64,000 nucleotides of DNA. Source: Amycolatopsis sp. CA-128772 (GTDB lineage Bacteria; Actinomycetota; Actinomycetes; Mycobacteriales; Pseudonocardiaceae). A model generated the notes under the pieces. That model was given only the letters and a program-made list of their open reading frames with translations, did no database searches and had not been told where the DNA came from. The DNA lies in the NCBI RefSeq assembly GCF_002904295.1, contig NZ_PPHG01000094.1:1-64000 (forward strand), given 5' to 3'. Positions 18,360 to 28,200 of the stretch are shown piece after piece (position 1 is the stretch's first letter; each line of letters begins with the position of its first letter). The translations under genes and the position numbers were made by a program.

Positions 18360-18709
18360 AGCTCCGGCCCGTGCAACCCCATCACCGGCCGCACCTCCAC
18401 GGCGCCGAAGGAGGCTTCGGGAATCCGGTGCGCGATCTCGAGGGCGCGCTCTTCGCTCTCACAGTCGAGCAGGTAGAAGCCGGCGAGGAACTCCTTGGCC
18501 TCGGCGAACGGCCCGTCGGTGGTGATGCCCACCCGCTTGGTCAGTTCCGGGAAGGCGAGCCGCTCGGAGACGATCCGCTCGCCGGAGGCATCGAGATCGT
18601 CGTTGAGCTGCTGGTAGAGGGCGAGCCCGGCGGCCCGCTGTTCGTCGCTCATGCCCTCCCACGCGGCGCGCGACTCGGGGTTGCCATAGATCAGGACCAC
18701 GTATTTCAC
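18356..18709 (-). CDS. YCII/DGPF family protein
   Basis: A 117-residue small ferredoxin-like-fold protein with the family's defining TDGPFAEAKE motif (residues about 68-77) and the N-terminal KYVVLIYGNPE strand. Such proteins are coded with ECF42 sigma factors and may regulate or report on them; the biochemical role is not settled. GTG at 18709 is chosen because CAGGAG lies just upstream; a longer frame exists but overlaps the divergent gene. The 72-bp gap to the divergent SnoaL-like gene probably holds both promoters. Confidence 0.87.
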   Translation of the reverse strand: MKYVVLIYGNPESRAAWEGMSDEQRAAGLALYQQLNDDLDASGERIVSERLAFPELTKRVGITTDGPFAEAKEFLAGFYLLDCESEERALEIAHRIPEASFGAVEVRPVMGLHGPEL

Positions 18710-18781
18710 TGGGTCTCCTGTCGAAATCCGTCCGGCGGCGCCTACGTCTCCTGTGCAAGCACCGACCTTGAGGAGAATGGC

Positions 18782-19213
18782 ATGAGTGAGCAGCAGATCC
18801 GCGAGTTGATGGCGGCGCGTGAGGTCGCGATGTCGGCCCGCGACGCATCGACCCTGGGTTCCCACTACGCGCCGGACGTCGTGGCGTTCACGCTGGCCCC
18901 ACCGCTGGTGCACCGCGGCGCGGAGGTCATCGACGTCGCGGCGCGGAAGGCGTGGTTCGAGACGTTCGAGGGGCCGATCGAGTACGAGATCCGGGACCTG
19001 GAGATCACGATCGGGGGAGACATCGCGTACAGCCACGCCCTGAACCGGATGTCGACGACGCCGAAGGGAGCACCGGCGGGCTTCGAGCTGTGGTTCCGGT
19101 CGACGGTGTGCTTCCGGCGGGAGGACGGCGAGTGGCGGATCACGCACGTGCACGACTCGGTGCCGTTCTACATGGACGCGACCCTGCGGGCGGCGGTCGA
19201 CCTGAAGCCGTGA
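18782..19213 (+). CDS. SnoaL-like/nuclear transport factor 2 family protein
   Basis: A 143-residue cone-fold protein of the SnoaL/ketosteroid-isomerase-like superfamily. The N-terminal helix EQQIRELMAAREVAMSARD, the VVAFTLAPPLVHRG strand and the C-terminal WRITHVHDSVPFYMD are typical. Members range from cyclases to small-molecule binding or stress proteins; this one cannot be assigned a substrate. ATG at 18782 follows GAGGAGAATGGC. It is divergent from the YCII-sigma pair and a reasonable candidate member of the sigma factor's regulon. Confidence 0.8.
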   Translation: MSEQQIRELMAAREVAMSARDASTLGSHYAPDVVAFTLAPPLVHRGAEVIDVAARKAWFETFEGPIEYEIRDLEITIGGDIAYSHALNRMSTTPKGAPAGFELWFRSTVCFRREDGEWRITHVHDSVPFYMDATLRAAVDLKP

Positions 19214-19220
19214 GGGACTG

Positions 19221-19264
19221 CCGGGGTTGTCCACATGGGGGTGAACCCTGTGGACAACTCCGGC
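19221..19264 (+). terminator. Hairpin terminator carrying two inverted TTGTCCACA boxes
   Basis: A stem of about 18 bp (19221-19239 with 19246-19264, imperfect) starts 8 bp after the SnoaL-like stop and would end its transcript. Each arm contains TTGTCCACA (19227-19235 forward, 19249-19257 reverse), which equals the high-GC actinobacterial DnaA box consensus. Confidence 0.65.
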
Positions 19265-19404
19265 GGGGCGCCGGGCCGGGCCACGGTGACCCCGACCAAA
19301 GTCGTACCCCGGGCAATACCTCAGGATGCCGCCCCGGGTGGACCGGCCCCGGTACCCTGCGGAAAGCGAACAATTCCGGACGTGAGTACCAGGGGGTACG
19401 GGCT

Positions 19405-20052
19405 GTGCACATCGACCAATGGCTGGCGTCGATTCCGGCGATCGCGGTGTACCTGATCGTCGGCGGGGTCATCATGATCGAAAGCCTCGGTATTCCCCTG
19501 CCCGGTGAGGTTGTGCTGGTCAGCGCCGCCCTGCTCACCCTGAGCCACCCGAGCCTGAGCCCGTTGTGGGTCGGGGTCGTGGCCAGTGCCGGGGCCATCA
19601 TCGGCGACAGCATCGGTTACCTGATCGGGAAAACCGGTGGGCAGCGGCTGTTCGCCTGGGCGGGCCGGAAATTCCCGAAGCACTTCGGGCCGACGCACAT
19701 CGCCAACGCCGAACGGATCTTCAACAAACGGGGCATGTGGGCCGTGTTCTTCGGTCGGTTCATCGCGTTCCTGCGGATCCTCGCCGGGCCGCTCGCCGGG
19801 TCGCTGCGGATGCACTACCCGAAGTTCCTCATCGCCAACGCGCTCGGCGGCATCGCCTGGGCCGGCGGTACCACCGCGCTCATCTACTACGTCGGCGAGG
19901 CCGCCGAGAAGTGGCTCGGCGACTTCTCCAAGTACGGCCTGGTCGCCGCCATCGTGATCGGCGCCGTGGTCTTCGTCGTCATGAAGAAGCGCCTCGGCCG
20001 CGAGCACAAGAGCGACGCGGAAGCCCCGAAGCAGGAAGAGACCGCCGCCTAG
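19405..20052 (+). CDS. DedA family membrane protein
   Basis: A 215-residue polytopic protein of the DedA/SNARE-associated family. These proteins act in membrane lipid recycling and homeostasis; some members flip undecaprenyl phosphate. The N-terminal MIESLGIPLPGEVVLVSAAL, the GDSIGYLIGKTGG loop and FFGRFIAFLRILAGPLAG (with the conserved Arg residues) are family motifs. A Lys/Glu-rich tail ends it. GTG at 19405 is preceded by AGGGGG. Its TAG stop shares a CTAG tetramer with the stop of the convergent exporter gene. Confidence 0.88.
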   Translation: MHIDQWLASIPAIAVYLIVGGVIMIESLGIPLPGEVVLVSAALLTLSHPSLSPLWVGVVASAGAIIGDSIGYLIGKTGGQRLFAWAGRKFPKHFGPTHIANAERIFNKRGMWAVFFGRFIAFLRILAGPLAGSLRMHYPKFLIANALGGIAWAGGTTALIYYVGEAAEKWLGDFSKYGLVAAIVIGAVVFVVMKKRLGREHKSDAEAPKQEETAA

Positions 20053-20939
20053 ACCGCGACCAGCTCCCGCTTGGGCGCCCGCCGCAGCGAGCCCAGCAGG
20101 ACGCCGCCGATCACCACCGCCGCGGCGGCCACCTCCAGCCAGGTCGGCCGCTCGCCCAGCAGCAGGAACGACGCCGTCAGGCCGACCACCGGCACCAGCA
20201 GGGAAAACGGCGACACCACGCCCGCCGGGTTGCGGCGCATCAGCGTCGTCCACAGGCCCGAGCCGACCACCGTGCCGATCAGGACCACGTAGGTCAGCCC
20301 GGCCAGTGCTGTCAGGCCGGTCGGCGTGCCGAGCGTCGTCAGCGAGCGCCACTGCGCGGCCGGGCCCTCCATGATCAGCGACAACGCGAACATCGGCAGC
20401 GGGGGCACCACCGACATCCACAGCGTGAAGTGCAGCGGGTTGTCCGGCTCGGCCTTGCGCGTGCTCAGGTTGCCGAACGCCCAGCTCAGCGCGGCCAGCA
20501 GGGTGAGAACCATCGGCAGCAGCGCCGCGTGCCCGGACTGCTGCCACGCGATCGCCGCCATCCCGGCCACCGCCAGCGCGATGCCGGCCAGCTGGTTCGG
20601 GGTGACGCGTTCGCGCAGGAAGACCGCGCCGAGCAGCACCGTGAACGGTGCCGACGCCTGCAGCACCAGCGACGCCAGGCCGGTCGGCATCCCGGTGTCC
20701 ATCGCGATGAACAGGAACGCGAACTGCCCGGTGCCGAAGCCCAGGCCGTAGCCGAGCAGGTGGCGCACCTTCACCTTCGGCCACGGCACGAACAGGATCG
20801 TCGGCACGGCGATCACGGCGAACCGCAGCGCCCCCGCGAACACCGGCGGGAACTGGCCGAGCGTGGCGTGGATGGCGAGGAAGTTCAGGCCCCAGAGGAC
20901 GGCGACGAGCACGGCGAGCAGGCGATCACGGGCGGGCAT
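20049..20939 (-). CDS. EamA/DMT superfamily exporter
   Basis: A 296-residue protein with ten predicted membrane segments in two EamA repeats (about 5-140 and 150-285). The LWGLNFLAIHATLGQFPP start, the LRERVTPNQLAGIALAVAGM segment ending the first repeat and LLLGERPTWLEVAAAAVVIG in the second are diagnostic. Such transporters export metabolites or amino acids; substrate unknown. It is divergent from a LysR regulator (86 bp between starts), which probably controls it. ATG at 20939. Confidence 0.88.
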   Translation of the reverse strand: MPARDRLLAVLVAVLWGLNFLAIHATLGQFPPVFAGALRFAVIAVPTILFVPWPKVKVRHLLGYGLGFGTGQFAFLFIAMDTGMPTGLASLVLQASAPFTVLLGAVFLRERVTPNQLAGIALAVAGMAAIAWQQSGHAALLPMVLTLLAALSWAFGNLSTRKAEPDNPLHFTLWMSVVPPLPMFALSLIMEGPAAQWRSLTTLGTPTGLTALAGLTYVVLIGTVVGSGLWTTLMRRNPAGVVSPFSLLVPVVGLTASFLLLGERPTWLEVAAAAVVIGGVLLGSLRRAPKRELVAV

Positions 20940-20994
20940 GCCTCCACTCTGACAAGGCCGATCGTGAAGGACCAGCGAGAATATCTGCAGGAAC

Positions 20995-21013
20995 CTTGTA
21001 GCTGTGCTTCAAG
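20995..21013. promoter_or_regulatory. Candidate LysR operator
   Basis: The dyad CTTG-N11-CAAG, which contains a T-N11-A core (20999 to 21011), lies in the 86-bp gap between the exporter and LysR genes, 12 bp before the LysR start. Position and form fit autoregulation and control of the exporter. No experimental support. Confidence 0.4.
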
Positions 21014-21025
21014 TACAGTGGCCGC

Positions 21026-21931
21026 GTGGATCTGGGCCGGCTGCGCACCCTGCGCGAGTTCGCCGACCGCGGCAGCGTGACGGCGGCCGCGCGGGCGCTG
21101 CACTGCACGCCGTCGGCGGTTTCGCAGCAGCTGCGTGCGCTGCAGGGTGAGGTCGGGCTGCCGCTCACCGAGCCGGCCGGGCGGGGGCTGCGGCTGACCG
21201 ACGCGGGCCGCGCGCTGGTCGCCCGCGCCGACGAGGTGCTCGCCGCGCTCGAGCGGGCCGAGTCCGAACTGGACACCTACCGCAGCGCGCCGCGCGGGCG
21301 GGTGCGGATCGCGATCTTCCAGTCGGCCGGGCTGATGCTGCTGCCGGGGCTGCTGACCCGCGTCGCCGGGTACGACGGCCTGGAGGTCGACGTCCGGGAC
21401 GTCGACATGACGCCACCCGAGGTGCCGGGCCTGGTCGCGGACTACGACGTCGTCGTGGCGCACCGCGACGAGCACGCGCCGGAGTTCGCTTCCGGCCGGC
21501 TCGACGTGGTGCCGCTGCTGCGCGAGCCGCTCGACGTCGCGCTGCCGGTCGGGCACCGGCTGGCGAACCGGCGCCGCGTCGAGCTGTCGGAGCTGGCGGA
21601 CGAGCGCTGGATCAGCGTCGACTTCGGCTTCCCGGTCGACGACGTGCTGCGCTCCCTGACCATCCGCACCGGCGTGCGGCCGGTGGTCGTCCAGCGCATC
21701 AACGACTTCCGGATCACTGAACGGCTGGTCGCCGCGGGGCACGGGATCGCGCTGCTGCCGCGCCACACGATGGACACCCGCCGCGGCAGCGGCCTGGTCG
21801 GGCGGCCGCTGTCGGGCATCCGCGCGGCCCGGCTGGTGGAGGCCGTCTGCCGGACCGGTGCCCGTCAGCGCCCGGCCGTGGCCCAGGTGATCGAGGAGTT
21901 GCGCGCGGAGGTCGGTCAGCTCACCGCTTGA
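21026..21931 (+). CDS. LysR family transcriptional regulator
   Basis: A 301-residue regulator. The N-terminal winged helix-turn-helix is clear (LRTLREFADRGSVTAAARAL, then TPSAVSQQLRALQGEVGLPL), followed by the effector-binding domain from about residue 90 (GRVRIAIFQSAGLMLLPGLL). GTG at 21026. It probably regulates the divergent EamA exporter. Its 3' end overlaps the convergent TetR gene by 11 bp. The ligand is unknown. Confidence 0.92.
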   Translation: MDLGRLRTLREFADRGSVTAAARALHCTPSAVSQQLRALQGEVGLPLTEPAGRGLRLTDAGRALVARADEVLAALERAESELDTYRSAPRGRVRIAIFQSAGLMLLPGLLTRVAGYDGLEVDVRDVDMTPPEVPGLVADYDVVVAHRDEHAPEFASGRLDVVPLLREPLDVALPVGHRLANRRRVELSELADERWISVDFGFPVDDVLRSLTIRTGVRPVVVQRINDFRITERLVAAGHGIALLPRHTMDTRRGSGLVGRPLSGIRAARLVEAVCRTGARQRPAVAQVIEELRAEVGQLTA

Positions 21932-22523
21932 AGCCGCGCAGGTAGGCCAGCGCGATCCCGAGCGCGTCCTCCAGTGCGGTGAGGTCGTGCCGGATGTGCG
22001 CCAGCAACAGTCCACCTTGGACGGACGTCATCGCCGCCTGGGCCAGCCGGGCCGGGTCGGCGTCCGCGGCCAGCTCGCCGTTGTCCTGCAGCGTTTTCAG
22101 CCCGCGCGCCAGGTGGGACTCCCAGGTCCGGTACGCCTGGTCGACCAGCGGGGCGAGCTTCGGGTTGTCGCCGACCTCCCCGGCGAGGTTGCCCAGCGGG
22201 CAGGCGATCGGGCCACTCGCGCGGCGGTGGATGTCCAGCAGCTGCCCGGTCCACGTCTCGAGGTCGGCCCAGGAGGCCAGCGTGAAGATCGCCGGCTGGT
22301 TGCCGAGGATCTGCTCGAGGTACCGGTCGATCACCGCCCCGACCAGCTGTTCCTTGTTCTTGAAGTAGTGGTACATCTGCGATTTCCCGGCCCCGCTCGC
22401 GGCCAGCACCTTGTCCACGCTCGTGCCCGCGACGCCGTCGACGTACATCAGCGCGGCCGCCGCGTCGACGATCGCTTCGCGGGTCCGCTTGCCACGAGGG
22501 GTCGAAGCCGCTTGCGTCTCCAT
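21921..22523 (-). CDS. TetR family regulator
   Basis: A 200-residue repressor-type protein. The HTH is at residues about 12-55 (TREAIVDAAAALMYVDGVAG, then SGAGKSQMYHYFKNKEQLV). The C-terminal ligand domain has GPIACPLGNLAGEV, found in the YxaF/LfrR-like group with a conserved Cys-Pro. It is divergent from a peroxiredoxin-like gene; two near-identical palindromes lie between, one covering its own start codon, indicating autorepression and control of the neighbour. ATG at 22523. Confidence 0.92.
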   Translation of the reverse strand: METQAASTPRGKRTREAIVDAAAALMYVDGVAGTSVDKVLAASGAGKSQMYHYFKNKEQLVGAVIDRYLEQILGNQPAIFTLASWADLETWTGQLLDIHRRASGPIACPLGNLAGEVGDNPKLAPLVDQAYRTWESHLARGLKTLQDNGELAADADPARLAQAAMTSVQGGLLLAHIRHDLTALEDALGIALAYLRGFKR

Positions 22524-22565
22524 GTACCGGATAGTACAGTTCGCTTCACTGTACCGATCAGTACA
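22523..22565. promoter_or_regulatory. Twin TetR operators, TGTAC-N6-GTACA
   Basis: Two 16-bp palindromes, TGTACCGGATAGTACA (22523-22538) and TGTACCGATCAGTACA (22550-22565), have centres 27 bp apart in the 59-bp gap between the TetR and peroxiredoxin-like genes. The first overlaps the first base of the tetR start codon; the second ends 17 bp before the other start. The arrangement predicts repression of both genes by the TetR protein. Confidence 0.75.
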
Positions 22566-22582
22566 ACCAACCAGGGGGAGCC

Positions 22583-23185
22583 ATGACGCTCGAAACCGCC
22601 CTGACCGGGCTGAACCGCCGGCTCAGTGCCGCCCTGCCGCCGGGGATCGCCGAGATCCTCGACGCGGACCGGCGCCGCGCCGCGACGGGCTTCGCCGAGG
22701 TGGGCGACCGAATCGAGGACTTCACGCTGCCGGCAGCCGACGGTGTGCCGACCGGCTTGGACGAGCTCGTGGCCGACGGGCCGGCGGTACTCGTGTTCTA
22801 CCGCGGCCAGTGGTGCCCGTACTGCAACCTGACGCTGCGCACCTACCAGCAGGAACTGCTGCCCGAGCTGGCGGAACGTGGCGCGACCCTGGCGGCGATC
22901 AGCCCGCAGAAGCCGGACGGACCGGCGCCGGACCTGGCGTTCCCCGTGCTCTCGGACGTGGGCAGCACGGTGGGGCGGAGCCTCGGGTTGAGCTATCCGG
23001 TTTCCGACGACGTACGCGAGGCGATGAAGACGCTGGGCACGGACCTCGAGGAGGTCAACGGCAGCTGGGAGCTGGTCCACCCGGCGGTGGTCGTGGTCGG
23101 CCGCGACCGGGTGCTCCGCTTCGTCGACGTCCACCCGGACTTCGTCACGCGGACGGAGCCGGCGGACATCCTCAAAGCGCTCTAG
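22583..23185 (+). CDS. Peroxiredoxin-like (AhpC/TSA) family protein
   Basis: A 200-residue thioredoxin-fold protein. The core motif FYRGQWCPYCNLTLRTYQ (about 72-89) carries a CxxC at the peroxidatic position, as in the peroxiredoxin-like subgroup rather than classical two-Cys AhpC. The AAISPQKPDG strand and a thioredoxin-like C-terminus follow. It probably reduces peroxides or acts as a redox sensor partner. ATG at 22583 follows GGGGGAGCC. Twin TetR operators directly upstream indicate induction on ligand binding to the divergent regulator. Confidence 0.85.
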   Translation: MTLETALTGLNRRLSAALPPGIAEILDADRRRAATGFAEVGDRIEDFTLPAADGVPTGLDELVADGPAVLVFYRGQWCPYCNLTLRTYQQELLPELAERGATLAAISPQKPDGPAPDLAFPVLSDVGSTVGRSLGLSYPVSDDVREAMKTLGTDLEEVNGSWELVHPAVVVVGRDRVLRFVDVHPDFVTRTEPADILKAL

Positions 23186-23366
23186 CCGACCGCCTCACGC
23201 CGTAGGTGATCACCGAACCCAGGACGGCGATGCCGACGGCCGAGGCGGTGAAGAACTCTGCCATCGGCCACCGGAGTGATCCGGCGAGGAGGGCGTCCAG
23301 GGTGCTCGTCCACCGGCTCGGCGAACCATGCCAGGGGTTGTCATGGTTTGCCGTGAGGCTGACGGC

Positions 23367-24269
23367 ATGGACACACTTTCCGGAAAGACCGCCCTGGTCG
23401 CGGGCGGCACCCGCGGTGCCAGCCGCGCGATCGCCGTTGAACTGGGCCGGGCTGGCGCCTTCGTGTACGTGACCGGGCGGAGCACGCGCGCCGGACGGTC
23501 CGAAGTGGACCGTCCGGAGACGATCGAGGAGACGGCCGAGCTGGTCGAGCGGGCCGGTGGCCGGGCGAAAGCGATCCGCGTGGACCACCTGGTCCCGGCC
23601 GAGGTCGAGGCGCTGGCCAAGGAGACCGGCCCGCTCGACATCCTGGTCGACGGCCTCTGGGGCGGCGACCAGCACCTCGGCTGGGGCAAGCCGGTGTGGG
23701 AGCACGACCTGGACGCGGGCCTGCGGATGATCCGCCTCGGCATCGACGCGCACCTGATCACCAGCCACTTCCTGCTGCCGCTGCTGATCGGCAAGCCGGG
23801 CGGGCTGGTCGTCGAGCTCACCGACGGGACGGCCGAGTACAACGCGAAGTACCGCGAAGGCACTTCGCTGCCGTTCTACCTGGCGAAGGCGTCGGCGCAC
23901 CTGCTGGCGATCGGCGAGGCGGCCGAGCTGGCTTCCTTCGGTGCGACCGCGGTCGCGTTCACCCCGGGGTACCTGCGGTCGGAGGCGATGCTGGAGCACT
24001 ACGGGGTGACGGAGGAGAACTGGCGCGACGCCTGCCCGCGGGTGCCGCTCTTCGAGATCTCGGAGACGCCGACGTTCTGCGGGCGGGCCGTGGCGGCGCT
24101 GGCGGCGGATCCGGCGCGGGACCGGTGGACCGGCCGGACGGTGAGCAGCGGCCAGCTGGCGAAGGAGTACGAGGTGGACGACGTCGACGGCAGCCGGCCG
24201 GACGCCTGGCGGTACATCACGGAGGTGGTGGAGGCGGGCCAGCCCGCGGACACCACCGGCTACCGCTGA
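23367..24269 (+). CDS. SDR family oxidoreductase with altered active site
   Basis: A 300-residue Rossmann-fold short-chain dehydrogenase-like protein. The cofactor motif is TALVAGGTRGASRAIAVELG (about 8-27) and TGRSTR suggests an NADP preference. The usual YxxxK catalytic pair reads FYLAK: Phe stands in the Tyr position and Tyr is displaced by one. The protein may therefore not be a standard SDR reductase. ATG at 23367, with GAGG about 9 bp upstream, is chosen over 23328, which adds residues before the Rossmann start. It overlaps the convergent WYL gene by 10 bp. Confidence 0.82.
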   Translation: MDTLSGKTALVAGGTRGASRAIAVELGRAGAFVYVTGRSTRAGRSEVDRPETIEETAELVERAGGRAKAIRVDHLVPAEVEALAKETGPLDILVDGLWGGDQHLGWGKPVWEHDLDAGLRMIRLGIDAHLITSHFLLPLLIGKPGGLVVELTDGTAEYNAKYREGTSLPFYLAKASAHLLAIGEAAELASFGATAVAFTPGYLRSEAMLEHYGVTEENWRDACPRVPLFEISETPTFCGRAVAALAADPARDRWTGRTVSSGQLAKEYEVDDVDGSRPDAWRYITEVVEAGQPADTTGYR

Positions 24270-25237
24270 GCGTTGCGGGCGGCCAGTTCCGCGCCGATCG
24301 CGGCGAGCGCCGCCCGCAGCTCCGGCGGCTCCAGCACCTCCACGCCCGGGCTCAACGCCACCAGCTGGCCGAGGCCGATCTCGTCGCCTTCCAGGGCGAG
24401 CTCGGCCTCGGCCCAGCCGTCGGCACCCGGCGCGCCCAGCGACACCACGGTGTCCGCCAGGTGCTCGCCGCCGAACACCCGGCGCAGCTCCCGGACCGCC
24501 GTCCGGTCCAGCCGGGCGCGCACCCGCACCGGCCGGGCCACCTGCTCGAACGCCGCCGACGACGACCGCCACCAGCCGGCCAGGTCGAACTCCGCCGGCC
24601 GGGAAAACGGCACGTCCGACAAAACGGCGTCGGCGATCCGCGAAACGCGGTAGGTCCGCAAGGCGTCGTCCGGGACCACCCGCGCGACCAGGTACCAGAC
24701 GCCGGCCTTCAGGACGAGGCCGAACGGCTCCAGCTCCCGGGAAGCCACCTGGTCGCGGCGCCGGTAGGACACCGCGAGCCGTCGTTGCGTCCACACCGCC
24801 CGCACCACCGTGGCCAGCGCCGTCGGCTCGTCCGCCGAGCCGAACCAGCCCGGTGCGTCCAGGTGGAACCGCCCCGCGACCAGGGCCGCGTGGTCCCGCA
24901 GCTCGGCGGGCATGCCCGCGGACACCTTCGCCCGCGCCGCGCTGCCCGCCGTGTCCAGGCCGAGCCCGGCCAGCGCCTCCGGCACCCCGAGCGCGAACAG
25001 CGCGACGGCTTCCCGTGCGGTGAGGCCGTCGAGCCCGGACCGCCAGCCGTCGACCAGGCGGAAGCCGCCGTGCCGGCCCGGCTCCGTCCACAGAGGAACG
25101 CCCGCGTCGCGCAGGGCCGCGAGGTCGCGGTGCATCGTGCGCTCCGAGACGCCCAGTTCGGACGCGAGCTCGGCGGCGGTCGCGCTGCGTCGCCGTTGCA
25201 GCGTGAACAACAGCGCGACCAGCCGCTCGGCTTTCAC
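24260..25237 (-). CDS. HTH/WYL-domain transcriptional regulator (YafY family)
   Basis: A 325-residue regulator: N-terminal HTH_11 (about 1-60; TAAELASELGVSERTMHRDL), then a WYL domain (about 140-230) with LEPFGLVLKAGVWYLVAR and YRVSRI, and a C-terminal WCX-like extension. WYL domains sense nucleic-acid or other ligands; YafY-type proteins are often repressors. GTG at 25237 is 3 bp downstream of the leuA stop, so read-through from leuA is possible. Convergent with the SDR gene, which may be a target. Confidence 0.88.
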   Translation of the reverse strand: MKAERLVALLFTLQRRRSATAAELASELGVSERTMHRDLAALRDAGVPLWTEPGRHGGFRLVDGWRSGLDGLTAREAVALFALGVPEALAGLGLDTAGSAARAKVSAGMPAELRDHAALVAGRFHLDAPGWFGSADEPTALATVVRAVWTQRRLAVSYRRRDQVASRELEPFGLVLKAGVWYLVARVVPDDALRTYRVSRIADAVLSDVPFSRPAEFDLAGWWRSSSAAFEQVARPVRVRARLDRTAVRELRRVFGGEHLADTVVSLGAPGADGWAEAELALEGDEIGLGQLVALSPGVEVLEPPELRAALAAIGAELAARNAQR

Positions 25238-25240
25238 CGG

Positions 25241-27073
<1,833 letters not shown>

Positions 27074-27089
<16 letters not shown>

Positions 27090-27115
27090 CAGCGAAGCAG
27101 GAGAGCACGCGCCAC
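27074..27115 (-). CDS. leuA leader peptide
   Basis: A 13-residue peptide, VARALLLRCRDGA (initiator GTG), with consecutive Leu codons CTC, CTG and CTT at residues 5-7, ending 72 bases before leuA. GGTGGGG upstream can serve as ribosome-binding site. Leu-rich leader peptides controlling leuA are established in actinobacteria; this one has the expected position, orientation and Leu run. Confidence 0.75.
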
Positions 27116-27240
27116 GGCCCCACCATAACCAGGCGAAGCCGTCCGAGGGAAGCCGGGCCGCGACGGAACTGTTACGTCCAGTCCGCCGATCGTGTTACCA
27201 GCGGGTAGCAATCGGCCCCTTCCCGTGCGAAACTGCGGGC

Positions 27241-27609
27241 ATGGGTGAGCACGCAGAGTCGTCATCGGAGGACACGCGCGTTTCGCGCCGCGCCGCCGTC
27301 GACTGGCGCCAGACCGGCGGCCGGGTGGCCGCGCTGGTGGCCTCGATCGTCCGCTGGGTGGGGCTGATCTTCGCGGCGATCCTGGTGATCCACGTGATCT
27401 TCACGGTGGGCTCGGCGAACCCGGCGAACGGCATCGTCTCGTTCGTGAAGTCCTGGGCGGACAGCCTGGCGCTGGGGTTCAGCGACCTGTTCACACCGAG
27501 TGACGAGAAGCTGCGCGTGCTGGTGAACTACGGGATCGCGGCGATCTTCTGGCTCGTAGTGTCCGGGATCCTGGCGAAGGTGATCCGCCGGGTGGGCGGC
27601 GCGTCATAG
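27241..27609 (+). CDS. Small membrane protein
   Basis: A 122-residue protein with an N-terminal cytoplasmic region, a membrane segment at about 38-57 (VGLIFAAILVIHVIFTVGSA) and another at about 96-113 (YGIAAIFWLVVSGILAKVI). The intervening loop (SLALGFSDLFTPSDEKLRVL) would be outside. I do not recognise a function; similar short membrane proteins lie beside leuA in related genomes as I recall. ATG at 27241. It is divergent from leuA and overlaps the nitroreductase 3' end by 6 bp. Confidence 0.75.
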   Translation: MGEHAESSSEDTRVSRRAAVDWRQTGGRVAALVASIVRWVGLIFAAILVIHVIFTVGSANPANGIVSFVKSWADSLALGFSDLFTPSDEKLRVLVNYGIAAIFWLVVSGILAKVIRRVGGAS

Positions 27610-28200
27610 CGCCGGCTTGCCCCACTCGTCGGTGAACGCGAACTCATCGAGCGGCAGCCGCACCCGGTCGGCCTTCTCGCGCTCGATCCGCCAGTCCTCC
27701 TCCAGCACCTCCGGTGACGCCGCCGACCCCACCGCGATCGCCACCTTCGGCACCGCGTCCTCCGGCAGGCTGAAGGAAGAACGAACCGCTTCGGGTGAGA
27801 ACCCCGCCATCTGGTGCGCGATCAACCCCAGCTCCACCGCCTGCAGCACCAGGTTCTCCGACGCCAGCCCCAGCCCGTACTCGGCGTACGGGACGTCCCC
27901 CTTCGAGTTGGTCGTCACCAGCACGCCGACCAGCAGCAGGCTCGCCCGGTGCGCCCACGCCCGGTTGCCCGAATTCAGCGTCGAAAGGATCGCGTCGAAC
28001 GATGGTGTGCCCCGCACGCCCACCAGGTAGCGGGCCGGCTGCGTGTTGCCGAACGACGGCGCCCAGCGGGCCGCCTCCAGCAGCGCCCGCACCTGCTCGT
28101 CGGTGACCGTCGCGGAAGCGTCGTAGGCCCGCGGGCTCCACCGTTCCGCCATCAGGGTTGCGATCGGGACGCTCGTCACAGCTGGTTTCCGCACGATCAA
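27604..28200 (-). CDS. Nitroreductase family protein
   Basis: A 198-residue flavoprotein of the nitroreductase superfamily, normally an FMN-binding dimer using NAD(P)H. FMN contacts are expected in ERWSPRAYD (about 19-27), ARWAPSFGNTQPARYL and GLASENLVLQAVELGLIAHQ. The substrate is unknown. TTG at 28200 is preferred because GGAGGT lies at good spacing; GTG at 28194 or 28179 are alternatives. Convergent with the small membrane protein gene. Confidence 0.88.
   Translation of the reverse strand: MIVRKPAVTSVPIATLMAERWSPRAYDASATVTDEQVRALLEAARWAPSFGNTQPARYLVGVRGTPSFDAILSTLNSGNRAWAHRASLLLVGVLVTTNSKGDVPYAEYGLGLASENLVLQAVELGLIAHQMAGFSPEAVRSSFSLPEDAVPKVAIAVGSAASPEVLEEDWRIEREKADRVRLPLDEFAFTDEWGKPAL

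Noticed and set aside
23172-23264. 30-residue minus-strand peptide MAEFFTASAVGIAVLGSVIT... with a membrane-like segment
   Set aside because: It overlaps the end of the peroxiredoxin-like gene, has no good ribosome-binding site and no conserved context. Could be a small membrane protein but the support is too weak.
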